A stretch of DNA of 64,000 bases from G963666535 sp963666535 (GTDB lineage: Bacteria > Bacillota > Clostridia > Oscillospirales > Oscillospiraceae), in NCBI GenBank assembly GCA_963666535.1, contig OY762913.1:2852001-2916000 (forward strand). Direction: 5' to 3'. The translations under genes and the position numbers were made by a program. The notes below the pieces were generated by a model, which was given only the letters and a program-made list of their open reading frames with translations, made no database searches and was not told where the DNA came from. Shown here piece by piece: positions 24,160 through 33,594 of this stretch; position 1 is the first letter of the stretch, and each line of letters opens with the position of its first letter.

Positions 24160-25242
24160 ATGGCACGCGATACTGCATTGGAATCTTATCTGGCAAACGG
24201 CGTAAAGGACATTGTGCAAAGCGCCCTGCGGGCTACCCTTCGCTCCCCGCGGGAGAGCCTGTTCCTGCTGCAATTCTCCCGCTCCAGTCAGCGGGCAGAG
24301 CGGATGCGTGCGCGGCAGGAGGCGGCGGGAGAACACATCCCACCCTTTCTCATCGCCAGCATCACCAGCCGCTGCAACCTTCACTGTGTTGGCTGCTACG
24401 CCCGGGCAAATTATGCCTGTGGCGACAGTGCCTCTGCTCTCGACCTCACCGGCTTGGAGTGGGCGGATCTTTTTGATCAGGCGGAAAAGCTTGGGGTTAG
24501 CTTTATCCTACTGGCCGGAGGTGAGCCCCTGCTTCGGCAGGATGTGCTAGAACAGGCCGCCCGGCGGCCCAACCTTCTATTTCCGGTCTTTACCAACGGC
24601 ACCATGCTCTCCGGCACGCCTCTCTCCCTGTTTGACCAGAACCGCAATCTGGTCCCCATTCTGAGTATTGAGGGCGACGCTGCCTACACCGATGCCCGCC
24701 GCGGCGCCGGAATGTACGACACATTGATGGACGCCATGGAGCGGCTAAGCACCCGTGACATCCTGTTCGGCGTGTCCATCACCGTCACGCGGGAAAACTT
24801 ACTTACCATCACCGACGGCACCTTTCTGGACCACCTGTCCGCGCACGGCTGCAAGGTCATTGTGTATGTAGAATACGTGCCGGTCAGCGGCGACACCGCC
24901 CTCGCCCCCACGCAGGAGGATCGGGCGTATCTGACAGAGCGGCTTGCCGTCCTGCGCCCCCAGTCTGACATGCTGCTCATCTCTTTTCCCGGGGATGAGC
25001 GTATCTCTGGCGGCTGCCTTGCCGCAGGGCGTGGCTTTTTCCACATCAATTCTGTCGGCGGCGCAGAGCCGTGTCCCTTTTCCCCCTATTCAGACACCAA
25101 CCTGCGAGATCTGCCGCTGCGGGAAGCATTGCACTCCCCCCTGTTTCAAAAGCTGTCTGACCGCGGAATGCTGCTGGCCGAACACGACGGCGGTTGTGTC
25201 CTGTTCGACCAGGATGCCGTTGTGCAAGAGCTTTTGCGTTAA
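24160..25242 (+). CDS. radical SAM protein
   Basis: A 360-residue radical S-adenosylmethionine enzyme. The 4Fe-4S/SAM motif is SRCNLHCVGCYA (Cys72, Cys76, Cys79), followed by ILLAGGEPLLRQDVLE (SAM amino-group contact) and the strand pattern of a partial TIM barrel. The C-terminal part has GGCLAAGRGFFHINSVGGAEPCPFSPYSDTNLRD, a SPASM-like Cys region reduced to two or three Cys. Similar proteins are annotated only as generic radical SAM/AstB-like. AAAGGAG precedes ATG 24160. The flavodoxin upstream could be its reductant. The substrate is unknown. Confidence 0.87.
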   Translation: MARDTALESYLANGVKDIVQSALRATLRSPRESLFLLQFSRSSQRAERMRARQEAAGEHIPPFLIASITSRCNLHCVGCYARANYACGDSASALDLTGLEWADLFDQAEKLGVSFILLAGGEPLLRQDVLEQAARRPNLLFPVFTNGTMLSGTPLSLFDQNRNLVPILSIEGDAAYTDARRGAGMYDTLMDAMERLSTRDILFGVSITVTRENLLTITDGTFLDHLSAHGCKVIVYVEYVPVSGDTALAPTQEDRAYLTERLAVLRPQSDMLLISFPGDERISGGCLAAGRGFFHINSVGGAEPCPFSPYSDTNLRDLPLREALHSPLFQKLSDRGMLLAEHDGGCVLFDQDAVVQELLR

Positions 25243-25255
25243 ATCCACAAAAAGG

Positions 25256-25286
25256 CCGCCAGCTTCTGAAAAGTTGGCGGTCTTTA
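25256..25286 (+). terminator. terminator after the radical SAM gene
   Basis: Stem CCGCCAGCTT/AAGTTGGCGG with one wobble pair, then TCTTTAT. It lies against the end of the convergent GGDEF gene. Confidence 0.75.
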
Positions 25287-26405
25287 TGGCTTGGCGCTTC
25301 CTCTTCCCGCGTTTTTCTCGCGCTTATGCTGATACATCATGGCATCAGCGTGGGAAAACGCCTCGTACAGGTCGCGCATTGTATCTGGATCGAAAAATTC
25401 GTAGCCGTAGGAAAAGTATACCTCTATTCCTGTGGTCTCGCGGCATTCCTGCGCCATTTTGATCAACTTCTTAATCTGGCGCCGGGCATCCATTTGGCGC
25501 ATATTTGGGGCCAGCACGCAGAATTCGTCCCCACCGATACGGTAGGCGGTTCCCTTCCCCTCAAAGCAAGCGCTCAACATCTGTCCCGCTGTCTGGATAA
25601 CCTTGTCTCCGTCAATGTGTCCCTGTGTGTCATTCACCGTTTTCAAATCATCCAGATCAAACACCGCAACAAATACCCACGGAACCGCACGCAGGCGATC
25701 CATGGCTTTTTGGAAATAAGCCCGATTCTCGATGCCGGTCAGCGGGTCGTATTTAAACTGCAATTCCCGATAGAAAATATAGTACAGCAACAGGCCAATC
25801 GCTGTGCAGCCCCACATGAGCAAGATTTTCGGATGCCGCAGCTGGACGCACACCCCTATGACAACTCCGGCGAAAATAATTCCCAAAAAGATATTTTCAT
25901 CCCGTGTCCTGCTGGTTTTCCATGCGATTATACATTCCGTGCTCAAGAAAATGGCTGCGTATAGCAGGCAAACCGAAATTTGAAACCAGAAAAGGGGCCC
26001 CCTGCTATATACATTGTTCTCATCCACGAAAAAAAGCCACTTCGTATGGATACTGAGCAAACTCATTGCCGCATTGACTGCCGCCGGAATGACCAGGATT
26101 CTGCGATATCGCTTCATCCTTTGGTTTTCCATTAGGATTAACGCATAAAGAATAATTGGCATCATCATAAAGCCGACTGCGTTGGCTGCATGATTCAGCG
26201 CAACGACCAGCGTGGTCGCCGGCTGGGTGCGAAGAAGCTCGGTGGCAATTTCCAGCAACAGCGCCCCATTGGTTGTCAACGCGGCCATGAGATAATAGTT
26301 GGTCCGGTATCGATTCTGGATCATGTTCTTTTTTGCAAGCCAAATTGTAACGCTCAGCGCCAAAATGGCCAAAATATCTGTGCTGATATTGACGCTGACC
26401 GTCAT
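25284..26405 (-). CDS. membrane-bound diguanylate cyclase (GGDEF)
   Basis: A 373-residue protein with about seven N-terminal membrane helices (residues 10-215) and a C-terminal GGDEF domain. The active-site loop is RIGGDEF (GGDEF at residues 291-295) and the substrate motif FDLDDLKTVNDTQGHIDGD is intact, so it should make cyclic di-GMP from two GTP. No EAL or PAS domain is fused. The membrane part resembles uncharacterised sensor domains, ligand unknown. The 3' end meets the radical SAM terminator. Confidence 0.9.
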   Translation of the reverse strand: MTVSVNISTDILAILALSVTIWLAKKNMIQNRYRTNYYLMAALTTNGALLLEIATELLRTQPATTLVVALNHAANAVGFMMMPIILYALILMENQRMKRYRRILVIPAAVNAAMSLLSIHTKWLFFVDENNVYSRGPLFWFQISVCLLYAAIFLSTECIIAWKTSRTRDENIFLGIIFAGVVIGVCVQLRHPKILLMWGCTAIGLLLYYIFYRELQFKYDPLTGIENRAYFQKAMDRLRAVPWVFVAVFDLDDLKTVNDTQGHIDGDKVIQTAGQMLSACFEGKGTAYRIGGDEFCVLAPNMRQMDARRQIKKLIKMAQECRETTGIEVYFSYGYEFFDPDTMRDLYEAFSHADAMMYQHKREKNAGRGSAKP

Positions 26406-26580
26406 AGGGATCCCTCCCCTCCACCATTCTATATTTTCTCATTTTATCGCAACAAAGCAGTCTCGTCCAGTAAATAGTATTTTTTTGTCACTTTTAACGG
26501 CTTTTTCTTTTGCTTTAAATTGGTGCTGCACTTCTCCCTGCATCTAATGAAATAAGGATCAAAAAGGAGTGGGTTTCTCT

Positions 26581-28068
26581 ATGCCGCGTTATCTATTGGC
26601 TCTGGATCAAGGGACAACCAGTTCCCGTGCAATTCTGTTTGACGACGAGCAGAACATTGTGGAAATTGCCCAGCGGGAATTTTCCCAGATCTACCCCCGG
26701 GAGGGTTGGGTGGAGCATGACCCGATGGAGCTCTATTCCTCCCAATATAGTGTCATGATGGAGGTTATCGCCAAGTCCGGCGTAACTGCCCGCGACATTG
26801 CCGCCATCGGCATCACCAATCAGCGCGAGACCACCATCCTCTGGGATCGGGAAACCGGCCGGCCCATCTGCAACGCGATTGTATGGCAATGCCGACGCAC
26901 CGCCGACCTCGTGGACAGACTGGTGCAGGACGGACTGGGCGAATACATCAAAAGCGCCACAGGTCTTGTGCCGGACGCCTACTTTTCCGGCACCAAGATT
27001 CGCTGGATGCTGGACCACGTCGAGGGCGCGCAGGCGCGCGCGGAGCAAGGGGATATTCTGTTCGGCACAGTGGACAGCTGGCTGACCTGGAAGCTCACCG
27101 GGGGTGCGGCCCACGTCACCGACGTCACCAACGCCTCCCGCACCATGATCTTTAACATCAACACCCTGGATTGGGATGACAAGCTTTTGCAGGCGTTGGA
27201 CATTCCCCGCGCCATGCTGCCGAAGGTATGCTCCTCCAGCGAAGTTTACGGGTATGCCACTGTTGAAGGCGCGCAGATTCCCATCGCGGGCATTGCCGGA
27301 GACCAACAGGCCGCTCTATTCGGACAAACGTGCTTCCACAAGGGCGAGGCGAAAAACACCTACGGCACCGGCTGCTTTCTGCTGATGAACACCGGGGACA
27401 CTCCCTGCTACAGCGAAAACGGGCTGCTGACCACCATCGCCGTGGGTCTGGGTGGAACGGTACAGTACGCACTGGAAGGCAGCGTGTTCGTGGGCGGTGC
27501 TGTAATTCAATGGTTGCGGGACGAGATGCGCTTTTTCGGGGAAAGCCGTGACGCAGAGTATTATGCGCAAAAGGTAACGGACACAGGGGGTGTCTACATC
27601 GTACCCGCCTTCACGGGGCTTGGCGCCCCCTATTGGGACATGTATGCCCGGGGGTGTATCATCGGCATCACGCGGGGCACGGGGAGAGATCACATCATCC
27701 GGGCTGCCCAGGAATCCATCGCCTACCAAACCCTTGACCTGGTTCGCGCCATGGAACGGGATACCGGCGTTGCCCTCACCGAACTGCGGGTGGATGGCGG
27801 CGCCAGCCGGGACGCATTTCTCATGCAGTTTCAGGCCGACATTCTCAGCAAAAGTGTCCGTCGACCCATGATCCGGGAAACCACCGCGCTGGGCGCGGCC
27901 TATCTGGCCGGTCTTGCCGTCGGCGTATGGAAGGACACGGAGGAAATCCGCGCCCTGTGGAGCTGCGACAAAACGTTTTTCCCTGACATGGATGACAGTT
28001 CGCGAGAGCGGCTTCTCAGTGGCTGGCACAAGGCCGTGGGACGGAGTCTCAATTGGGCGGAACCATAA
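26581..28068 (+). CDS. glpK: glycerol kinase
   Basis: A 495-residue FGGY-family kinase that makes glycerol 3-phosphate from glycerol and ATP. Strong marks are [72 protein letters not shown] and the FGGY signature [20 protein letters not shown] 26581 fits the family N-terminus ([15 protein letters not shown]); GTG 26569 overlaps the AAGGAG site. There is no glpF or glpD next to it. A terminator follows. Confidence 0.97.
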   Translation: MPRYLLALDQGTTSSRAILFDDEQNIVEIAQREFSQIYPREGWVEHDPMELYSSQYSVMMEVIAKSGVTARDIAAIGITNQRETTILWDRETGRPICNAIVWQCRRTADLVDRLVQDGLGEYIKSATGLVPDAYFSGTKIRWMLDHVEGAQARAEQGDILFGTVDSWLTWKLTGGAAHVTDVTNASRTMIFNINTLDWDDKLLQALDIPRAMLPKVCSSSEVYGYATVEGAQIPIAGIAGDQQAALFGQTCFHKGEAKNTYGTGCFLLMNTGDTPCYSENGLLTTIAVGLGGTVQYALEGSVFVGGAVIQWLRDEMRFFGESRDAEYYAQKVTDTGGVYIVPAFTGLGAPYWDMYARGCIIGITRGTGRDHIIRAAQESIAYQTLDLVRAMERDTGVALTELRVDGGASRDAFLMQFQADILSKSVRRPMIRETTALGAAYLAGLAVGVWKDTEEIRALWSCDKTFFPDMDDSSRERLLSGWHKAVGRSLNWAEP

Positions 28069-28077
28069 CAAAAAATC

Positions 28078-28113
28078 AGACAGGGGCGCACTTGCGCCGC
28101 CTGTCTCTTTTTA
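28078..28113 (+). terminator. terminator after glpK
   Basis: AGACAGG...CCTGTCT with inner GCGC/GCGC pairing, followed by CTTTTTAT. Confidence 0.88.
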
Positions 28114-28339
28114 TCAACACGATAGAGAGCTTGTTCCCCCCAGCAAACCGCGGGCACTTTTCCGGTACCCAACAAGGCTGATAATCGTAGATAGCTTCAT
28201 TGCGGCAGGCTTTTGTGACGTTGCATCCCGATGTTGGAATACACGTCATAATGGAAATTTTTATATAAACATTGTAACTAATTGCAAATAAACCAAATGT
28301 GGTATTATTTTTATAATAAATTGTTAGGAGGAATCATCA

Positions 28340-28729
28340 ATGAGAGAGAAGACAAAACATAGTAAGGCTCTTTTGGTCAGCGCAATTCTGGGGAGTATAT
28401 ATGCAGTTTATATTGTATATTACTTTTTCTCCAACACTGCTTCGCAAACTGATGCCGCTGCCGCGATCGGAGCCGGAATCGCAACAGCATTAGTCATGCC
28501 GCACATGCTCTTTACTGTTTTAGCTGCGATATTTAATTGGCTGGGTTGGGTTGGAAATACCCGCTGGGCAGCACTAGTCGGCGGGATTCTATATGCGGTA
28601 GCCGCAGTTTTGTTTATCATGTACGCGCCGTTTGTATTGTTGCAAATGATCTTATCCTTTGTCGGATTTGCAAATCTCAAAAAAATTAGTTCAGCAAACG
28701 CCACTGATAATGCGACCGCAGCCCTATAA
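28340..28729 (+). CDS. small membrane protein of unknown function
   Basis: A 129-residue protein with about four hydrophobic segments (roughly residues 11-31, 41-62, 64-90 and 92-112) and short polar ends. No family recognised. AGGAGG lies 8 bases before ATG 28340. Codon use and base composition are more AT-rich than in the glpK gene next door, and the 270-bp leader is markedly AT-rich, which suggests recent arrival together with the Ig-like lipoprotein gene downstream. Confidence 0.65.
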   Translation: MREKTKHSKALLVSAILGSIYAVYIVYYFFSNTASQTDAAAAIGAGIATALVMPHMLFTVLAAIFNWLGWVGNTRWAALVGGILYAVAAVLFIMYAPFVLLQMILSFVGFANLKKISSANATDNATAAL

Positions 28730-28753
28730 ATCGCACCAAAGGGAACACCAGAA

Positions 28754-28771
28754 GGCTACCACACGGTAGCC
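28754..28771 (+). terminator. short hairpin after the small membrane gene
   Basis: GGCTACC/GGTAGCC with a 4-base loop, followed by CCTTGG. It has no T-run, so it may be an mRNA end structure rather than an efficient terminator. Confidence 0.35.
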
Positions 28772-28846
28772 CCTTGGCAATCGATTTATTACATACTGAT
28801 ACTGCGTTGTTGCCATCGTAAAATCTAGATACAAAGAGGAGATATT

Positions 28847-29863
28847 ATGAAAACGTGGCATAAACCGCTGCTTGCTGGTTTAATGTTAGTCTTCCTGTTT
28901 TCGCTTTCTGGTTGTAATGAAGACAGTAAAATTACATCGGTTTCTATTTCAACTAAAGATGTAGCAATGTTAACTGGTGAAAGTAATAGCATCTCAGCAA
29001 CTGTCCAACCTGCTGATCTTAAAAATTTCACTTTAATATGGTCTTCTAGCAACGAAAGCGTTGCCACAGTCGACAATGGCGTAATAACTGCGATTGGTGC
29101 TGGAACGACGGAAATTTCAAGCTCATCCAAAAATGGCTATAGCGATACATGTACTATAACCGTTCGAGATCCCATTGTGGCAACAGAAGTACAGTGCAAT
29201 CAGGCAAGTATAGAAGTATTAATTGAAGATTCATTTACTTTGACAGCTACAATATTACCCGAAAATACTGATGATACAACAATTACTTGGGCATCATCTG
29301 ATACATCAGTCGCTAAAGTAGTAAACGGAGAAGTAACAGGAATTTCTGTTGGAACCGCAACTATTACCGCTACAACTGCAAACAGGCTATCCGCAACCTG
29401 TAATGTTTCTGTAGTCGATTTTACGCCAGAACTTTTTGAACAGCTGCTTTCAGAACAACCCTTATATGTCTCAAACACGAAGTACATTGTTCAATCCACG
29501 AAATATAAGGCGCTTTATCCCGATATGCTTCAAGCAATCATTACCAACAATAGTGATACTAACATTAAAAATGCTGTCGTAGCTTTTGCAGCATGGGATC
29601 ACAACAACTTACCCGTCAAGATTCTGGGACAATTCGATTTCTCCGATGGAGAATATTGCAAGCAAGTCAGCTACACTGATATTAACCTTGTCCCTGGCGA
29701 TTCATTTGGGTCTAGCAACGGGTATAGTTTGTCCACAGATGGAGCCGATATCTCAACAGTTAAGGCTTGCGTTGTCTCTTACGAGGATTTTAATGGATCA
29801 ATCTGGGAAAATCCGTATTATGATAAATTTGTGGAAATTTACTCGGATCAAATTCTGAGTTGA
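28847..29863 (+). CDS. lipoprotein with two bacterial Ig-like (Big_2) domains
   Basis: A 338-residue exported protein. Lipobox LSGC (Cys23) follows a hydrophobic leader. Two Big_2 repeats follow: about residues 32-108 (VSISTKDVAMLTGESNSISATVQP...LIWSSSNESVATVDNGVITAIGAGTTEIS) and 113-190 (CNQASIEVLIEDSFTLTATILP...ITWASSDTSVAKVVNGEVTGISVGTATIT). The C-terminal 140 residues contain NDTNIKNAVVAFAAWD-type strands seen in DUF5780-like domains. Probable surface adhesin or scaffold. The gene is far more AT-rich than its surroundings, a sign of transfer. GAGGAG precedes ATG 28847. Confidence 0.82.
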   Translation: MKTWHKPLLAGLMLVFLFSLSGCNEDSKITSVSISTKDVAMLTGESNSISATVQPADLKNFTLIWSSSNESVATVDNGVITAIGAGTTEISSSSKNGYSDTCTITVRDPIVATEVQCNQASIEVLIEDSFTLTATILPENTDDTTITWASSDTSVAKVVNGEVTGISVGTATITATTANRLSATCNVSVVDFTPELFEQLLSEQPLYVSNTKYIVQSTKYKALYPDMLQAIITNNSDTNIKNAVVAFAAWDHNNLPVKILGQFDFSDGEYCKQVSYTDINLVPGDSFGSSNGYSLSTDGADISTVKACVVSYEDFNGSIWENPYYDKFVEIYSDQILS

Positions 29864-30195
29864 CATCTCAATTCCAGAGCTACCGCATCATGTGAAAACA
29901 AGTGGGCGGTTGATCTATCCAAAGTTCTGTGTAAAACACCAAAAAATGGGGTAAAACAGAGCAAACTTATTACAAAGGAACGGTGCTGTTTTGGCACCGT
30001 TCCCTTTGCGTCTATGAGCGGCAGAAATGCCGTTTGTCCAGGTTCAGCCACCTTAATGCGTCATCCTGTCGTGAAAAATATACTGCCTTCTTTTCTACGC
30101 AAGTGTTCAACTTGCTTTTGCAAATTGTGCATTATTTTCTTTGGATACTTGACGGATAGCCATGCAGGAATCGGATACCAACTTTTTTATGTTTC
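29864..30195. other. intergenic stretch with terminator only
   Basis: These 332 bp between convergent genes hold the hairpin at 29977-30003 and otherwise AT-rich sequence. The open frame 30014-30286 has no ribosome site and overlaps the next gene, so it is not called. Confidence 0.5.
29977..30007 (+). terminator. terminator after the Ig-like lipoprotein
   Basis: GGAACGGTGC/GCACCGTTCC with loop TGTTTTG, followed by CTTTG. Confidence 0.75.
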
Positions 30196-30900
30196 CTATT
30201 TCCCGTCCGATCCATTCTTCCACAATTCGTCGTACGACACAGACGCTTTACTGACGCCAAAAACGTTTAGCAGCCCAGCACTATAAGAATTTGTGCCGTC
30301 GCTGACCACTGCGGTCAGCGTAAAGTCAGCGCCGTACAAGGCGGGAATGCCACACTGACATACGCCGCTTTTATACTCCGCCCCGTAGGGGTCTGTGGTC
30401 CCATCGGCTGTGGTCTTGACCACCGTATAGCCCCAGTCTTCCTTGGATATGGTTGGGCTGAATGTCAGCCAAAGCGTTTCGGTTGAACTGCCCACTTCGG
30501 TAATATTCACGGTGAGACTGGAGATCCGAAGCTGGTCCAATGGCTGTGCCGTTTCCTTGGCCGGAACAGCGGGTGTGCTCCGAAACAGAAAATGTCCGCT
30601 CACGCCGCCTAAAGCAAGACCAATTGCAAGCATCATAACCCCAACAAACCAGAGCGCCCTGTGCGCCCGCAATGCCGGTTCATGGCTCTTGGCCGTCTGC
30701 CTCGGCTGGCTCTGGCAAAGGTCATCCAACGATGTGTTCAAAACATCGCTCAGCAGCAATAGCTTTGCCATTTCGGGCTGGGTATCTCCCGTCTCCCATT
30801 TGGAAATTGCCTGTCTTGAAACATTGATCTTTTCTGCCAGCTGTTCCTGCGAAAGCCCATTCTCCTTCCGCAACGCAGCAAGCCTATCCTGAAACGCCAT
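30196..30900 (-). CDS. XRE-family regulator with membrane anchor
   Basis: A 234-residue protein: N-terminal Cro/C1 helix-turn-helix (MAFQDRLAALRKENGLSQEQLAEKINVSRQAISKWETGDTQPEMAKLLLLS), a spacer, one membrane helix (ALWFVGVMMLAIGLALGGVSG, about residues 82-102) and an outer domain of about 130 residues with a beta-rich look. Thus a membrane-bound regulator that may respond to an outside signal. ATG 30900 has GGAGGG upstream; the frame continues further without a site. No partner gene is obvious. Confidence 0.82.
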   Translation of the reverse strand: MAFQDRLAALRKENGLSQEQLAEKINVSRQAISKWETGDTQPEMAKLLLLSDVLNTSLDDLCQSQPRQTAKSHEPALRAHRALWFVGVMMLAIGLALGGVSGHFLFRSTPAVPAKETAQPLDQLRISSLTVNITEVGSSTETLWLTFSPTISKEDWGYTVVKTTADGTTDPYGAEYKSGVCQCGIPALYGADFTLTAVVSDGTNSYSAGLLNVFGVSKASVSYDELWKNGSDGK

Positions 30901-31030
30901 ACCTGAATCCCTCCACCAAGTTGATAGGCCCAGTGTAACACGGCGAGCGGTTGCACACGACCGCCTGTCGCTGGAAAAACCGCAACCTCTGGTTGCAGCG
31001 CCCATTTTGCAGTGGCCTATCCCGTTCGCT

Positions 31031-31552
31031 TCATCGGTCTACCGGCAGCAAAAACCCTTCCTTCTTCAGGGCGATCAGCACACGCAGCAGAACGCTTTTA
31101 TCCGCACAGGCTACCGTGTGCAAATGGATGCCCCCCGTCAGGGCCGATAGGGGCTTGGCCTCGGCCCTCGCCACCCGCTCCAGAAATTCATCCACGTCAT
31201 AGCGGGAGCGCAGCCGCAGCGGCCCTCGTATTTCCCCGTATACCGGGTGCTCCACCACCACATCCACAACCTCCGCACCGCAATCTACAATGGTGTACAG
31301 CTCTCGTCCCATATCCTCGGGCGCATGGATGCAGGCAATGGTGGTTGTAAGACCCTGGGGTGCTTCCGGTGATACCACATATCCTTTTGGCGTGGCTGTA
31401 ATATCGGCTCCGCTGGCCCGCAGCAACGCAATATCTCCCACAATAATCTGGCGGCTGACCGAGCACTTTGTGGCAAGGGTCGTTGCGCTTTGCGGCCCTT
31501 CGGCGTGCTCCAAAATTCTCAAAATGGCCTTTCTTCTCCGTTCTGCGTCCAC
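31031..31552 (-). CDS. niaR: NiaR/NadR-type niacin-responsive repressor (3H domain)
   Basis: A 173-residue regulator with an N-terminal HTH_11 domain (RRKAILRILEHAEGPQSATTLATKCSVSRQIIVGDIALLRASG) and the C-terminal 3H domain named for its three His: the HAPEDMGRELYTIVDCGAEVVDVVVEHPVYGEI and GGIHLHTVACAD segments are present. In Firmicutes this family represses NAD salvage or niacin-uptake genes when nicotinic acid is abundant. No NAD genes lie beside it, so its targets are elsewhere. GTG 31552 is chosen since GAGGTGAGG lies 6 bases upstream; GTG 31564 is the alternative. Confidence 0.85.
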   Translation of the reverse strand: MDAERRRKAILRILEHAEGPQSATTLATKCSVSRQIIVGDIALLRASGADITATPKGYVVSPEAPQGLTTTIACIHAPEDMGRELYTIVDCGAEVVDVVVEHPVYGEIRGPLRLRSRYDVDEFLERVARAEAKPLSALTGGIHLHTVACADKSVLLRVLIALKKEGFLLPVDR

Positions 31553-31672
31553 AGCATGCCTCACCTCTTGTTTTTTAGTATAACATGCCCGCTACCGCCA
31601 TGCAACGCTTGCATTTCCTGCCCCACCGGTTTACAATGACCTTACTTGCTTTCGTGTGAGGAGATAACGTTT

Positions 31673-32314
31673 ATGACAAGAGACCAGGCGTTCGAGTTTT
31701 TAGACCGCACTGCCCGCGGCATCGCGGAAACCTTTGGCTCCTCCTGTGAAACGCTGGTACACGACTTCAGTGTGCCGACCCATCCCATTCTGTCGATCTA
31801 CAACGGGCATATTTCCGGACGGCCCGTCGGCTCCACCATGGATATTTTGGGCACTGCCAAAACCCCAGATCCCGACGTGTCCACAACTGACTTTGTCAAC
31901 CTCTTCGCCACCACTCCCTCCGGTCAGCAGATCAAGTCCTCCACGTTCCATCTCATTGACGAGGATTATAATCTGGCCCTGGGTATTAACTTCGACTTTT
32001 CCTCGCTGGTCTACGCAAACCGCATCCTTGTGGATCTTATGAGTGCGGATGCTGATCTGCAAAGCGCCATGTGGCATGGGGGTGACAGTGCGCTGGGCGC
32101 CGTGTTTGACGAGTGCGTGTCCGCCGTGGGCAAGCCCGTCTCGGTCCTGACGAAAGAGGACCGCATCCGCATCGTCACTCTTCTGGAACAAAAAAACGCC
32201 TTTTCCTTCCGAAAATCGGTTCCTTATGTGGCAAAACATCTGGGCGTCTCCCGCTATACCATCTATAAGTATCTGGACGAGCTGTCCGGTGAGGCTTCCC
32301 CCCAGCCGGATTAA
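31673..32314 (+). CDS. YheO-like PAS-domain regulator with C-terminal HTH
   Basis: A 213-residue protein with an N-terminal YheO-like PAS domain (FLDRTARGIAETFGSSCETLVHDFSVPTHPILSIYNGHISGRPVGS) and a C-terminal HTH_22 domain (RIRIVTLLEQKNAFSFRKSVPYVAKHLGVSRYTIYKYLDEL). The family is known mostly as predicted transcription factors that often sit near amino-acid or keto-acid catabolism genes. GAGGAG precedes ATG 31673. It diverges from niaR. A perfect hairpin follows. Confidence 0.85.
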   Translation: MTRDQAFEFLDRTARGIAETFGSSCETLVHDFSVPTHPILSIYNGHISGRPVGSTMDILGTAKTPDPDVSTTDFVNLFATTPSGQQIKSSTFHLIDEDYNLALGINFDFSSLVYANRILVDLMSADADLQSAMWHGGDSALGAVFDECVSAVGKPVSVLTKEDRIRIVTLLEQKNAFSFRKSVPYVAKHLGVSRYTIYKYLDELSGEASPQPD

Positions 32315-32392
32315 TTGCCCCGTCCGACCTTATGTTTTCTGCTCTCAATCGCCGCCATCTCTCACGCCCATCATTTGGAATGCTACGACGAC

Positions 32393-32426
32393 AATCAGGG
32401 CCCGGCTTAAAAGCCGGGCCCTGATT
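32393..32426. terminator. strong palindromic hairpin between YheO-like and panE genes
   Basis: Sixteen perfectly paired bases per arm (AATCAGGGCCCGGCTT) with loop AA, between convergent genes. It has no T-run on + and a short one at best on -. Confidence 0.65.
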
Positions 32427-32516
32427 GCTTGCATGTTATCTTGCTTCTCCTTGCTTCCCCTTGTTTGTCAATCTTTCCTTTTACATTCGCTTTTTAGCCG
32501 CGCTGGAACGCGCAGT

Positions 32517-33431
32517 TCATCCTGCAAAGCCAAACTGTTTGGCCACCATCTCATAGTTAGGCACCGGGACACCGTATTGTCTCCCCAGCCGCACCACCTC
32601 AAACACCAATCCGTCTAGTTCCGACGGCTTTCCCGCCCGAATGTCCCGCTGCATGGAGGTAGACGCCGTGGGGGACAATGCATCCAAAATTTCCAGATTG
32701 GTTTTCACCACTTCGCTTTCAAACCGAATCCCCATGGCCTCGGCCAACGCCCCAATCTCTTCCGTTAACGCGATAAACAGCGCGCGCTCCGGCCCGTTCT
32801 TCTGGGCTGGACCCGCGTCGCAGTCATAGTATTGCCCGCAAGCGGCCATGGGGGAAACGTAGGCAAACTTCTGCAGGGCGTCCCGCCGGATACCATGGGA
32901 CAACAGTACCGCAATGCCGCTTTTGCTGAGATCTGCCTCCACCTGCTCCAATACGGGACGAAACTCCGCCGCCGTTCTCACACCGAAGACCACTTTGCAA
33001 ATATCCCCATTAAGCCAAATCGTCCCCGGCGCTTTGATTTCTCCCGCGATGTAAATGCAGCCGTCGGTCACCAGCACGCCGGGCAGCTTTTCCTGCAGCC
33101 GCCCCCCGGTACCATAAAGGTTGAGCAGTGGGATGACCACGGTCTCCAACCCAACCGTCCGCTGCAAAAACGGGATGGTCTCCGAAAGCGAATATCCCTT
33201 CACACACACGAAAATCACGTCCGGTGTCTCCGCGTATTCCTCCATGGGACAAGCCTTCATCGGCACCACGGTATCACTGCCCCGGGCGGCCGTCTCCATT
33301 CGCATCCCATTTTCCCGTATGGCCTCCAAATGCCGTCCCCGGACAATCACCGTTACATCCATGCCCGCCTTGGTCATAAACGCGGCGATCGCCCCGCCGG
33401 TCCCGCCGGCGCCAACTACCAGATATTTCAT
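32517..33431 (-). CDS. panE: 2-dehydropantoate 2-reductase family protein
   Basis: A 304-residue ketopantoate reductase-type enzyme, expected to reduce 2-dehydropantoate to pantoate with NADPH in CoA synthesis. Rossmann site MKYLVVGAGGTGGAIAAFMTKAG; KAC...FVCVKGYSL carries the conserved catalytic Lys region, and the C-terminal domain ends MQRDIRAGKPSELDGLVFEVVRLGRQYGVPVPNYE, the usual signature. No panB or panC is adjacent, and such proteins are also used on other 2-keto acids, so the exact substrate is open. GGGAGG precedes ATG 33431, just after the proA terminator. Confidence 0.85.
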   Translation of the reverse strand: MKYLVVGAGGTGGAIAAFMTKAGMDVTVIVRGRHLEAIRENGMRMETAARGSDTVVPMKACPMEEYAETPDVIFVCVKGYSLSETIPFLQRTVGLETVVIPLLNLYGTGGRLQEKLPGVLVTDGCIYIAGEIKAPGTIWLNGDICKVVFGVRTAAEFRPVLEQVEADLSKSGIAVLLSHGIRRDALQKFAYVSPMAACGQYYDCDAGPAQKNGPERALFIALTEEIGALAEAMGIRFESEVVKTNLEILDALSPTASTSMQRDIRAGKPSELDGLVFEVVRLGRQYGVPVPNYEMVAKQFGFAG

Positions 33432-33450
33432 CGTTTGGTTCCTCCCAATA

Positions 33451-33477
33451 AAACCGCCCGGTACATCCGGGCGGTTT
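33451..33477 (-). terminator. terminator after proBA, just upstream of panE
   Basis: On the minus strand AAACCGCCCGG/CCGGGCGGTTT with loop ATGTA is followed by TATT, and panE's GGGAGG comes only a few bases later. It may end proBA transcripts or act as an attenuator for panE. Confidence 0.75.
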
Positions 33478-33594
33478 CAAGAATGGTCTTTCTGGGCAAA
33501 AAATGTATAAAATGTTAACAATCGATCCTTTTTCACTCAATTAAGTTGATCTTTTCCAGTTTTAAGGGTACAATGTGTTTGCCTGTTCCGGCTT

